64,000 nucleotides of DNA from Mesostigma viride (GCA_009746045.1 RPFO01000276.1:1554824-1618823), one strand, 5' to 3'; positions 15,201 to 36,379 are shown, counted from the first letter of the stretch. The notes: generated by a model not told the origin, from the sequence alone. A program made the numbers and translations.

Positions 15201-18200
15201 GAAGTCTGGCCGTTTTTGTCAGGATATAGCCAGTACTTCAAGCCATGGCGCTTTCCAGGGTAAAAAGATCCTCCTGTGCCATGGACGCTTTGCCACTTGT
15301 GTACTTCACAAACCCACCCTAAGGTAGCCACATGTGCGATGCGTAGCACCCCCTCGATAGTGCCATGAGCACCCTCTACGTGCATTAGCCAGACGCCGAT
15401 CAATGCGTGGCCTGCCAGCCGATAAGCACATGACCTGTCTGCCTGGCAGTGATGTCCCAAAGACCAAATCCACGAGGCAAAGTTCTTTCTGGTATCCAAT
15501 ATAAAACACCAACGTGCGCATGGCGATGGTTTGTGGGAGCTGTGCCGCCAGAAACCTCCCCACGCCCACACCCTAGTCGTCATATGTCATGCCCTTGTAA
15601 GCAGTATAGCAAGGCACCAACAACCCAACACCGTGCCATGCCAAAACATGCTCGCATAGCATGGGCAAGCAATATAAGTGATCAGTGCAGCCCTGCCCAA
15701 ACACTCTACCCCCCCCCCACACACACACACACAAACACACTTGCTTTCACTTCACGCTACCCCGTCCAACTAAATATTTTCCCTGTCATTCTCCTAGCAT
15801 CCTTTCTCTTCCTATATTTGTCTTAAATTTGTCCCATGTTTATCCTAGCATCCTCTCTCTTCCTATGTTTGTCATATATTTGTCCCATGATTATCCTAGC
15901 ATCCTCTCTCTTCCTATGTTTGTCTTATATTTGTCCCGTGTTTATCCTAGCATCCTTTCTCTTCCTATGTTTGTCTTATGTTTGTCCCATGATTATTCTA
16001 GCATCCTCTCTCTTCCTATATTTGTCTTATGTTTGTCCCATGATTATCCTAGCATCCTCTCTCTTCCTATATTTGTCTTATATTTGTCCCATGATTATCC
16101 TAGCATCCTCTCTCTTCCTTTATTTGTCTTATATTTGTCCCATGATTATCCTAGCATCCTCTCTCTTCCTATATGCCGCCACTGTCCAACCTATGCACAC
16201 AAGGAACAGAAATTTCGTGAGAGGGCAGAAAAGTGAATGGAGGGAAGGGCCCCAGCAGGGATATCAAACGGCCAGTGGGCCGCGGACACCAAGGGTGGCG
16301 CATACCTCAGAGAACTGCTCGCCACATGCTACAATCAGCCCTTCCTTGTGCCGCTCCAGTTGCTCCCTGCCAGGTGGAAAAAACACGTTGGCAGCACAGC
16401 AGTTGCGGCATGGGGCAGACGTCCCGACACATAAGTCGCAGAGCAGTCAAGCGAGAACCGGCCGCCTACATGCCGCCAAAGTCCAAAGAAATCCTGGTTG
16501 CAGTTTCCATCTTTAGCGAAGGCATAGCAGCTGCATCAAAGTACCTTGATGTTTTGTGCCACATGCTATCAGCCCTGAAATGAGAAGCGATGGCCTCGCC
16601 ATCAGATGATGTGAACAGACAAGGCATCAACACAACGCCGCCTCTCACACCCACACACCACCCACCGGCAAGCAGCCCATCTCTGGCGCTTAGCTCGGAC
16701 TTGGACGGAGCAACGGGGCACACGACCATGGAAGCGTGCGGGTATACAAGTTCCTGCTTTAATTTATACCCCATGGTCCGAAATGCCTTGGTGACATCAA
16801 CGTGCCTTGAGACATTCGAGACAACAAAAGTGCACAGCTATGTTGGAGCACTGCCACGTGTCCAGCTCATGGGGGGCCCGTCCAGCACGAAATTGGCATA
16901 GTGATGTCCATTTTTCTTTTTTGTGTGTAGAGACCTGGCCCTACAGAAATCACTCTCCAGTCCTGATAAACCGCCACATGTCACGCAGAACACACACCTG
17001 TCGATGCATGGCTTTGCGCCGGCGTCGGTCCCCTGTCCGTGGCCCAGCAGGGTGTGGCAGAAAAAATTTCACATGAGAGGGGGCCAAACCTTGTGAGGGA
17101 CTGGGAGACAAGCAAGGCATCATGCCCAAGCATGGCTACTTGCGTCCGCAAGTGCCAGAGGGTAACAACCACAGGGACTTTACACGATATTCGGAAGCGA
17201 GCCATCAAGCACAGCAAGAGCCATCAAGCACAGCAAGAGCCAGCAAGCTCAGCAAGAGCCAGCAAGCACAGCAAGAGCCATCAAGCACAGCAAGAGCCAT
17301 CAAGCACAGCAAGAGCCATCAAGCACAGCAAGAGCCATCAAGCACAGCAAGAGCCAGCAAGCACAGCAAGAGCCAGCAAGCACAGCAAGAGCCAGCAAGC
17401 ACAGCAAGAGCCAGCAAGCACAGCAAGAGCCATCAAGCACAGCAAGAGCCATCAAGCACAGCAAGAGCCATCAAGCACAGCAAGAGCCATCAAGCACAGC
17501 AAGAGCCATCAAGCACAGCAAGAGCCAGCAAGCACAGCAAGAGCCATCAAGCACAGCAAGAGCCATCAAGCACAGCAAGAGCCATCAAGCTCAGCAAGAG
17601 CCATCAAGCACAGCAAGAGCCATCAAGCACAGCAAGAGCCATCAAGCACAGCAAGAGCCATCAAGCACAGCAAGAGCCATCAAGCTCAGCAAGAGCCATC
17701 AAGCACAGCAAGAGCCATCAAGCACAGCAAGAGCCATCAAGCACAGCAAGAGCCATCAAGCACAGCAAGAGCCATCAAGCACAGCAAGAGCCAGCAAGCA
17801 CAGCAAGAGCCATCAAGCACAGCAAGAGCCATCAAGCACAGCAAGAGCCATCAAGCACAGCAAGAGCCATCAAGCACAGCAAGAGCCAGCAAGCACAGCA
17901 AGAGCCATCAAGCACAGCAAGAGCCATCAAGCACAGCAAGAGCCATCAAGCACAGCAAGAGCCATCAAGCACAGCAAGAGCCAGCAAGCACAGCAAGAGC
18001 CAGCAAGCACAGCAAGAGCCAGCAAGCTCAGCAAGAGCCATCAAGCACAGCAAGAGCCATCAAGCACAGCAAGAGCCATCAAGCACAGCAAGAGCCATCA
18101 AGCACAGCAAGAGCCATCAAGCACAGCAAGAGCCAGCAAGCACAGCAAGAGCCATCAAGCACAGCAAGAGCCAGCAAGCACAGCAAGAGCCATCAAGCAC

Positions 18201-20640
18201 AGCAAGAGCCAGCAAGCTCAGCAAGAGCCATCAAGCACAGCAAGAGCCATCAAGCTCAGCAAGAGCCAGCAAGCACAGCAAGAGCCAGCAAGCACAGCAA
18301 GAGCCATCAAGCACAGCAAGAGCCATCAAGCACAGCAAGAGCCATCAAGCACAGCAAGAGCCATCAAGCACAGCAAGAGCCAGCAAGCACAGCAAGAGCC
18401 ATCAAGCACAGCAAGAGCCATCAAGCACAGCAAGAGCCAGCAGCTCCTGCCTTATGCGTGAAAGGGAAAACTCAGCAGGAACTGCTTGGCCCCAATGCTG
18501 ACTTGACGTGCTGGTTCTCTGTCACCATGTGGCTTGCAGTGATTTTTTAACCCAGATTGCAGAGGGGGCCATGCCGCCTTGCATGCCACGTAATGACTCA
18601 CGCAGAACCCATCATGGCAACAAGCCAGCATGCCATGGCATTCAAAGAGTCAGCATTGCATTATACGTCAAGGAGGGTACAACGTCCCATGGTGCCAGAA
18701 GGAAAGGCATCCCTCATTTAAGCCCTCAAAATAGACAAGAGCAAGTGGCATCTGCATGACGTCACACTCAGACGGCTTGTGGCTGACAAGGCGTGGCGCG
18801 AATAGCAAGGGGCCTGCGATGGGACCAGCCCACTAGGCAGCTGAATCACCGTGGTGAAACAACTTGATCTGTTGCCCCAAACGCAAAGTGAGAGTTATGC
18901 CAGGCCAAGGTGCACAGGAAACACCCATGGATGGGGTGTTGGGGCATGTGCGGTGGAGATGTAAAAGCGACGATGTTCAAGCTCAATACTAATTGGGATA
19001 CAATGTACCTATGTGGAAAAAGATGCCGCACATTTCCTCCCTATGTTTGCTAATAAATGCAACGATCCAAGCAAAATTTTCGTTACTCATGCACACAAGG
19101 GCATATCTGCTGGCCTTTGCTGCTGTGCCCGTGACTCTGAGCGCCATGTGTACATTTACTACTATATCAGTTATTGGAAACGTCGTGTGCAACAGCTTGG
19201 CTCCCACCTTCAAGCCATGCAAGCAGGCAAAGCTGGTGAGTGCCACCAGGTTTTGGTACCCAACCAGGTTCTTGGCCAGCACCAGCAGGCGGTACCTGGC
19301 AGGAGAGGGGGAGGAAGAAGGGGGGGAAGAAGGGGGGGAAGAAGGGGGGAAGAAGGGGGGAAGAAGGGGGGAAGAAGGGGGGAAGAAGGGGGCGAAGAAG
19401 GGGGGGAAGAAGGGGGGGAAGAAGGGGGGGAAGAAGGGGGGGGGGTAGGGGGGTAGGGGGGCCCATGCACAAAGACAGCCTCCTGTCTTGTCAAAAAGTA
19501 GGCTACCGTGACTGCTATCACCATGGTACCTTGCTCGCAACCCTCATGGTCTACACACGCAAGGATGACATGGTAAAGACAAGGTCATCGCGGAGGCAGA
19601 TGCGGCGTGTCCGCGGCTGTGCACTCTGCGCCACACACCAGCATGCATCCTTCATCACTCTTTGACTGGCTAACAAACTGCCTGACAAGTGAATGCAGTT
19701 TGCATCAAAGTTATGAAGATGATACGCCCCTCAAGAAACATGCTCCCATGTCCAGAGGCAAATTTGCCAGCCTTTACACGGCACGCCTGTTGATGCCATC
19801 CATTGCTCCGTCAAATGTGGCATCCCGTTGCCAGGGTTTGCAACGTGACAAGATTATCACCTTATCGGTCAAGGAAATGCTAGCAGCGCCAGCCATGTGA
19901 GGTCAAAAAACGGTTAACGGTCCCAGCCATCCAGGCATTCAGAACAGCAAACGGCAAACAGATGGCCGGCACAGAGGCAGGAAACAGGGTTGCCCAGCGG
20001 GTTGGCAGAGGCATGTGCATGGCACATCTGCAAGCAGGACTTGGAGGCAAAGCGAGGGCAGTGTATACAGGAGCGGCTGGAGCGCTACACCCCACCACTT
20101 GTTTGTCCATGCGCCTAACATACACCGCCAATCCGCCATGCAGCATTGACCTTATGAAGGCGGTTTGCCTGGGCACGACACCACAACTCGCGCCACAACT
20201 GACGCAAGTACAGCCAAGCCACCACAACAGCCCACTTGATGATGAAGTATGGGCAGATGCCCGTCATCACAAGTCAAGCCAGCCCAAGCCACGCGCCTGG
20301 CTAATGCTTCCTGCCCTACATAAGTGAGTGCGTGGCTCTGCCAGGCTACCCTCTCTTGCTCGATTGGCTGTCATCACCCTCGAGATTGCATCCACAACAC
20401 GTACATGGACGGGTGGTCCGGCTGCGCGTTGATGCTGCCCTGCACGATGTACATGTGGTTGCCCAGTATGGGCTTGATGCCCTTGGCGGTGCACTCGCGC
20501 AGGAACTCGATGCAGCCGTACATTACTGGCGCACGCACCGCAGAATGAGAACAGGGCGGAGTTGATGCACGACCACCACTGGGCAATAAGCAAGTGTGCA
20601 GGCGAACCAACAAACGAACCACTCAAGACAGACATGCGAG

Positions 20641-20715
<75 letters not shown>

Positions 20716-21452
20716 GGTGGGTGGGTGGGTGGGCAGCGGGGGGGCAAGTGGAGAGATGGACATACCAAACCAACAAATCCGATCTGTGGATATACACGAC
20801 AGATGAAACAGGTGGACAGGGGCACCACCGAAACAGGTGGACAGGAGCAACTCCGAAACAGGTGGACAGGAGCACCACCGAAACAGGTGGACAGGAGCAC
20901 CACCGAAACAGGTGGACAGGAGCAACACCGAAACAGGTGGACAGGAGCACCACCGAAACAGGTGGACAGGAGCAACACCGAAACAGGTGGACAGGAGCAA
21001 CTCCGAAACAGGTGGGCAGGAGCACCACCGCAACAGGTGGACAGGGGCACTAGCACACAAACAACCATGCTGGTACCACACGGCAGAAGAGGATCCACAG
21101 CATGCCCAGAGTGACGAGCGACACGATATGCACAGGGCAGAAGGAGATGACCACCATGAGGGCATGGATGCACTGCGTCAACAGCAGTGGATCAGGGAGC
21201 TGGAACGGGAGGCGGCGGCAAAGAATGCAGCGCACCCTTGTGCGATAGGCTACTGCCTGTCATCCCACCCCTTCAACTCACCACCGTCATCCGCCAGAGC
21301 CATTGCTTTCATGTCCATCGCTTTGGCCGCCTTCACAAGCGCCGGCACCTGCGCGCAGGTGACAGGTGCGACATGAGTGCGCGCAGACAACAGGTGCATG
21401 GTGCTACGATGCGTCACGGATGCAGTCATCATAGACACACACACACGCACAC

Positions 21453-21517
<65 letters not shown>

Positions 21518-23032
21518 ATAGTGGCATAAAATCGAGCCGGGACTCACTTTGTGACCCCCCAATAGATAGTTCTTATTGATGTGCCAAGGTACCACATCCA
21601 GGTCCTAACGGCAGCATTGCCCCCTGCCGCCTCGGGTTCCCCACACCTTGACTGACAGTTGTGTCACCAAGGAGTGAGCGACCATGCTTATCCCTCGACC
21701 AACCAATGCCTGCCACATGCCAATGGCTGCCGGCCCTTAGGGGAAGGGCCGGCCCAGAGCGGTGGCCTAGAGCGGTGTTAGGGAAAGAGCAGTTGCTCCA
21801 GCCAGACCATTTTGTGGCTGCCAGCACACCACTTAACCCACCGCCCCAGCACATGGCAGCCTGTTCTTGCCTCCCTTCCATACTTGGATCTGGCAAACAA
21901 CCAGCTGAGTCCTACCCAACCGTGCCACGGGTTTTCTCATGCACCCATTCACGCATTCTTGCATGTCGGGCCAAGAGTCCGGATGCTCTATCGATGGCTG
22001 GCCAGGGATGATACATCATGCAGCATGCCGCACAGGACGCATGCACCCCTGCATGCAGTGCGTAGGACGCACACTCTCCCGGCACTCTATTCCAAGCCTT
22101 CCCAAACCAAGCACTCCCATGCCATGGATGCACCCTGCCACCGACCGAGAGGGGCACAATCAAGTACAGTCGTTTTACGGCACCAGTACTTACTTGCATC
22201 CGCGATACACACCTGCAGAAAAACAGAGGGGGGCGAGAATGGACCATGGACAGCATGAGAGCAGAGTCGGCATGTACCTGTGACGCCCCTGCCAGGAGGC
22301 TGAAGTGGCTGTGGTTGAGCAGGGGCACATAGTCAGGGATATCCTGCAGGGTGCTAGCCGTGGCCGGCATGTCGACCTGGGGGATGGCTGCCCATGCCAC
22401 ATGATCATGGGCAGCTCCCAAGCTGTCGTGGGGAAGTGCAACGCCTGCGTCCTGGCCAGGGGCCACCGCGGCATGCCCCTCCTGGCAGCGGACACAAATA
22501 CCCTGCAGACATGGTGGAATGTGCGAGGTAATTTGCGCAAAGGTCAACATAACATGAATTTAGAGACATAACTCGCAATTAAAGTGGCTGAGAAAGGAAC
22601 TAAGGTTGGAAAAACTTTCGCAGATGATAGACGTTCCAAACGTCATGCCGAATAATGCAGTTGTGCAGACTGCAGAATACGTACCGTGAGGGTGAGATCA
22701 TCCTCTCGTCCCGCAAGCCGCAACCTCCGCGCATGCGGCTTCACACGTCGCAGACCACAATGGTTGGGCAGGGAGGGAGTCGGCTGTCTCCATAACGTAA
22801 AATTGGCAGACTGGAGCCCATGCGAGTTCAGTAAGCCGAACCCGCACGGCCTGGTGGACGTCAAAACTACAGCAGGACGAATGCCTAGTGTTACGTTAGA
22901 AAGGTTAGGCGTCTGCTTGCCTTTAGAGAGCTTTTGACAAGCGGAATCACTGATGGAGCCGGCCACCGTCGATGGGCGCGTTTCCTGCCAGCGATGGCAG
23001 GCTGGCAAAGAGTCTTTCCTGGAACAGATCAT
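254..23032 (-). CDS. dnaE: DNA polymerase III alpha subunit, DnaE family; multi-exon nuclear gene, 3' end outside window
   Basis: Bacterial-type (C-family) replicative polymerase. Exons in gene order: 23032-22685, 22502-22278, 21348-21282, 20525-20405, 19295-19208, 16366-16306, 14912-14857, 14344-14239, 13140-13057, 12529-12471, 11603-11495, 10663-10580, 10254-10123, 9193-9135, 8622-8555, 7841-7756, 6975-6829, 4323-4225, 3643-3536, 2644-2573, 1969-1790, 348-254. Nearly all have GT..AG ends and agree in phase. The donor at 12471 (GTTGTC) is weak, and a short exon between 19208 and 16366 was not found. About 818 residues are visible: an N-terminal extension (about 1-170), the PHP domain (about 175-450, starting at [13 protein letters not shown]), then palm and thumb ([37 protein letters not shown]) and the start of the fingers ([10 protein letters not shown]...LYRPG). 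The three palm aspartates are kept. The stretches [16 protein letters not shown] and [11 protein letters not shown] look cyanobacterial. The start ATG at 23032 is the first Met after an in-frame TAA. The rest of the fingers and the C-terminal domains lie to the left. Family identity is near certain; a plastid role is inferred. Confidence 0.93.
841..1012. mobile_element. MITE-like element with terminal inverted repeats, copy 1
   Basis: A stretch of about 170 bp begins CCCCCTTTGACGTTTAAGA and ends with its near reverse complement (TCTTAAACGTGAAGGGGG). It has no coding capacity and sits in the last visible DnaE intron. The subterminal sequences (AGGTTCGAGATCTTGAGG near 868, and CCTGGATTGGTCGGACC near 971) recur in reverse complement in the copy at 32083-32370, so this is a family. 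Non-autonomous DNA transposons have this build. The autonomous partner is not in the window. Confidence 0.7.
1503..1730. repeat. 45-bp tandem repeat, 5 copies
   Basis: The unit (containing TTGTTCTAGTTTGTACC and AGCATCACAAGGATGC) repeats five times with almost no divergence. It lies in the DnaE intron immediately downstream of exon 1790-1969. Because 45 is divisible by 3 the array looks open on both strands, but there is no sign that it is coding. Confidence 0.9.
1981..2040. repeat. GGT trinucleotide repeat
   Basis: GGTGGT tract with a few GAT interruptions, in the DnaE intron just upstream (in gene sense) of the acceptor of exon 1790-1969. In gene orientation it reads ACC/CCA and probably forms part of the pyrimidine-rich acceptor region. 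Confidence 0.9.
2681..3063. repeat. 22-bp G-rich minisatellite, about 17 copies
   Basis: The unit GAACCGAGGGTTGGGGGG plus TGAG repeats about 17 times, with one short copy and occasional TCAG variants. It lies in the DnaE intron between exons 3536-3643 and 2573-2644. Each plus-strand unit carries a G3 and a G6 run, so the array could form G-quadruplexes. The transcribed DnaE RNA carries the C-rich strand. Confidence 0.92.
4960..5300. repeat. Two diverged ~190-bp tandem copies with CTAACCCTACTTT motifs
   Basis: A segment containing CCTTGCGGGTATACGTATA, an ACATAGGATA block, CGGTACAGCAGTCTAACCC and repeated TAACCCTACTTT motifs appears at about 4990-5150. It appears again, diverged, at about 5170-5300. 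It lies in the 2.5-kb DnaE intron between exons 6829-6975 and 4225-4323. The CTAACCCTA motifs resemble but do not match plant telomere repeats. Confidence 0.6.
5596..5970 (+). pseudogene. Hypothetical ORF fragment, probably transposon-derived, inside a DnaE intron
   Basis: The plus-strand reading starts [20 protein letters not shown]. It passes through a Ser/Asp-rich acidic stretch ([16 protein letters not shown]). After a frame change it reads [20 protein letters not shown], a plausible coiled coil. The layout is a basic N-terminus, an acidic middle and a coiled coil. It lies antisense inside the intron of a housekeeping gene, and its 3' end is duplicated as an inverted repeat, so I read it as inserted mobile-element debris. 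The family was not recognised. Confidence 0.4.
5877..6125. repeat. Inverted repeat, 93-bp arms, 63-bp spacer
   Basis: Positions 5877-5969 and 6033-6125 are near-perfect reverse complements (for example GTCTTGAAGCAAAACGTCGC against GCGACGTTTTGCTTCAAGAC). The left arm is the coiled-coil end of the ORF fragment described above. RNA from either strand could fold into a hairpin of about 93 bp. Confidence 0.9.
6213..6536. repeat. Direct repeat of ~35 bp flanking a 250-bp hairpin-rich segment
   Basis: GGCTTTACACAAAACTTGTT plus CTAGTGGGCTTTCAG occurs at about 6213 and again at about 6502. Between the copies are three short perfect palindromes: GGAGAAAGGG/CCCTTTCTCC near 6391-6419, GCACTTCGGTGC near 6446, and GCTCC/GGGAGC near 6455-6477. 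An inserted structured element or a segmental duplication would explain it. No coding sequence was seen. Confidence 0.6.
6829..7841 (-). other. DnaE catalytic palm exons (DxD aspartates)
   Basis: Exon 7756-7841 encodes [20 protein letters not shown] followed by FCIDRRGE. The D-x-D in PDIDTDF corresponds to the metal-binding aspartate pair of E. coli DnaE (D401/D403). Exon 6829-6975 continues with [20 protein letters not shown] and [10 protein letters not shown], the thumb segment. The third catalytic aspartate lies in [11 protein letters not shown] of exon 1790-1969. All three are intact, which argues for an active polymerase rather than a relic. Confidence 0.9.
7157..7266. repeat. 10-bp tandem repeat, about 10 perfect copies
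   Basis: TTGCACCCTC repeats ten times without change at 7161-7260, in the DnaE intron between exons 7756-7841 and 6829-6975. In gene sense the unit is GAGGGTGCAA. Confidence 0.93.
9260..9570. repeat. 61-bp tandem repeat, about 5 copies
   Basis: The unit includes TTAGAAAGTGAGGGGGG, AGAAAGAAGCCAGCC and TTCATCACCCATA. Copies differ at a few positions (GGTTAGTGAG, GCTAGTGAG, GGTTAGTAAG). It is in the DnaE intron between exons 10123-10254 and 9135-9193. Confidence 0.9.
15780..16172. repeat. 51-bp tandem repeat, about 7.5 copies
   Basis: The unit has CCTAGCATCCTCTCTCTTCC, TATTTGTC and a CCCATGATTAT ending. The period of 51 is a multiple of 3, so the plus strand shows long open frames. The array lies in the DnaE intron between exons 16306-16366 and 14857-14912 and is not considered coding. 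Confidence 0.92.
17203..18441. repeat. 19-bp minisatellite, about 65 copies
   Basis: AGCACAGCAAGAGCCATCA and three single-base variants (CATCA or CAGCA; AGCACAG or AGCTCAG) repeat for about 1.24 kb. Nineteen is not a multiple of 3 and the unit has no stop on the plus strand. The same peptide therefore cycles through all three plus frames ([19 protein letters not shown]) and gives spurious ORFs of 459 and 503 codons. The array occupies the DnaE intron between exons 19208-19295 and 16306-16366. Confidence 0.95.
19305..19462. repeat. Purine-only GAAGGGGGG repeat at a splice acceptor
   Basis: Irregular GAAGGGGGG units run for about 150 bp and end in GGGTAGGGG. In DnaE sense this is a C/T-only tract that abuts the AG acceptor of exon 19208-19295, so it acts as an outsized polypyrimidine tract. 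The plus strand could form triplex or quadruplex structures. Confidence 0.85.
20643..20712. repeat. GA dinucleotide microsatellite
   Basis: About 34 uninterrupted GA units in the DnaE intron upstream (gene sense) of exon 20405-20525, followed by a short TGGG run. Confidence 0.95.
20805..21050. repeat. 25-bp tandem repeat, about 10 copies
   Basis: GAAACAGGTGGACAGGAGCA plus CCACC or ACACC repeats about ten times. The array is in the DnaE intron between exons 21282-21348 and 20405-20525. Confidence 0.93.
21433..21517. repeat. AC dinucleotide microsatellite
   Basis: About 40 AC units with two GC interruptions near the left end. It lies upstream (gene sense) of the acceptor of DnaE exon 21282-21348 and reads GT in the transcript. 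Confidence 0.95.
22278..23032 (-). other. DnaE exons 1-2: N-terminal extension, possible plastid transit peptide, leading into the PHP domain
   Basis: Exon 1 (22685-23032, 116 codons) and most of exon 2 precede the first PHP residues ([14 protein letters not shown]). The extension is rich in Ser, Thr, Arg, Lys and Pro and poor in acidic residues over its first ~110 residues. That composition fits a chloroplast or mitochondrial targeting peptide. Bacterial DnaE starts essentially at the PHP motif, so about 170 extra residues are eukaryote-specific. The exon 1 donor is GTACGT at 22684. The exon 2 acceptor is the CTGCAG before 22502. The junction is phase 0. Targeting cannot be proved from sequence alone. 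Confidence 0.65.
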
Positions 23033-23884
23033 CTTTGTCGACACTTAACCGTAGCAACGGAGCATTTAAAATCCGTAGTAAGCGTTGCATAGTGCGCACA
23101 AATCCCCCCGCCATTTGGCATGTTGGCTGGGTATTATACCATAAAGTGTCAATTGTATCAACGCATGCCGGTGATACGTCTTATTGTTTGACTGGTCGAC
23201 CCCAAAACCACCCTATGATGTAGTCCGTGGTGTCCACGTCTGTTTCACTGCTGCTCCTTTCGAAAAAAAGTTTCACCCGCAGTTCAATTAATTTGCTGGT
23301 TCGCGAAGCGCAGTTAGTGGCTAATTTAATGGGCATGGTTCCATGCTGTCGTGCAAAGACATGCATGACCTTGGGTGAATTATGAGTGCAGCGAGCGAGA
23401 TGACGGCCATATAGTGCGTGATATTTCATGGTGGAACAGGGGTGGAAGTCTCTTTTCCTCGTTCGCGCCGTGCAGGCAGTTTCCCGCGAGTTCAGGCAGG
23501 AGATCCAGGAGAGGTACCTGCTGGCAGCCCAAACCATACGGTTCTCACTTCTCTCAGCTCTGCGGGGCGTGCGGCCTGATGGGTGCACATCTGTGGCATG
23601 GGCGTAAAACCCACGTAAGAAGCCCACTGCGGCATGGGCGTAAAGACCTGCCAGTTGGCGCTAGGGTAAAAAAACACGTTGGCATTCCTGGCGGCAGCGT
23701 GCTGGCATCCCAATTTCGCCCGCGCGAATCCGCCGCCATCGACCTTTCATCGCAATTAGCCACTGAGATAGTGTTTACGGCATCAAGCTCGTTCCTTTGC
23801 ACAGCAGCTACAGTATAATAGCGCAGAGGGCTAGCCATACGGGCGTAGTCTCTGCACAGAGGTGCGGCGTCAGTTGCATAGAAA
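23033..23884. promoter_or_regulatory. Divergent intergenic region between DnaE and LysRS
   Basis: 852 bp separate the two start codons, which point away from each other, so both promoters must lie here unless 5' untranslated introns exist. An AT-rich AGTATAATAG at about 23812 lies roughly 70 bp before the LysRS ATG and could serve as a TATA-like element. GGCATGGGCGTAAA is present twice, near 23596 and 23632. No conserved ORF was recognised. Transcription start sites cannot be placed from sequence. Confidence 0.5.
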
Positions 23885-35958
<12,074 letters not shown>

Positions 35959-36233
35959 GCACGATCCTAAAGCTGGGAAGGCATGTTTTCAGGAGATTTA
36001 GGTGTTCCGGCGACAGCTTTTTTTACAAATATGTGCTGTCAAATGGGGCTTTTATTTTGAAATGGAAGTGCGCAAGGCCTAAGGGATATCTGCATTTTTG
36101 AATTCCAGAGGACAGAGTCCTAGTAAACACCTTGACAGGGATTGTAGGGGTGCAAGTTTTCTGTGTCGGCTTCCCCATATGTATTGCAAAAGCCATGCAA
36201 GCTTTGATCAATAAAACTTGTATATGTCATACG
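35959..36233. other. LysRS 3' flank, no gene seen
   Basis: AT-moderate sequence after the LysRS stop with no convincing ORF or repeat. It probably contains the 3' untranslated region. I could not fix a polyadenylation site. Confidence 0.4.
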
Positions 36234-36365
36234 GCAGGCTCGAGCTACCATGGTCCGGATTCTCCCGATTTCTGGCCTGCGCTGGTTGTCTCCTTGATGT
36301 CATATATCAAAGAGACAACCAGCGCAGGCCAGAAATCTGGAAGAATCCGGACCACGGTAGCTCAA
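36234..36365. repeat. Short palindromic repeat element (~60-bp arms)
   Basis: Positions 36234-36298 (GGCTCGAGCTACCATGGTCC, then TCTGGCCTGCGCTGGTTGTC) are mirrored by 36306-36364 (GACAACCAGCGCAGGCCAGA, then CCGGACCACGGTAGCTC), with a loop of about 7 bp. Single arms recur at 37695-37762 (plus), 39078-39148 (minus), 42218-42250 (plus, partial) and 46240-46312 (plus), so it is a dispersed family marking transposon boundaries in the graveyard. Confidence 0.85.
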
Positions 36366-36379
36366 AATTAAATTAAATT

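Noticed and set aside
16730-16775. Minus-strand GYKLKQEL followed by GTATAC, considered for the missing DnaE exon
   Set aside because: It ends in phase 0 and would put the following exon out of frame.
17039-18550. Plus-strand ORFs of 503 and 459 codons
   Set aside because: They are produced entirely by the stop-free 19-bp minisatellite, in overlapping frames, inside an intron of the opposite-strand DnaE gene.
18985-19035. Minus-strand open stretch reading [10 protein letters not shown] before GTACAT, considered for the missing DnaE exon
   Set aside because: It leaves one base, not the two required by the next exon, so the frame would break.
254-23032. Bacterial contamination as the source of DnaE
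   Set aside because: The gene is interrupted by more than 20 spliceosomal-type introns and lies beside a eukaryotic LysRS on the same contiguous sequence.
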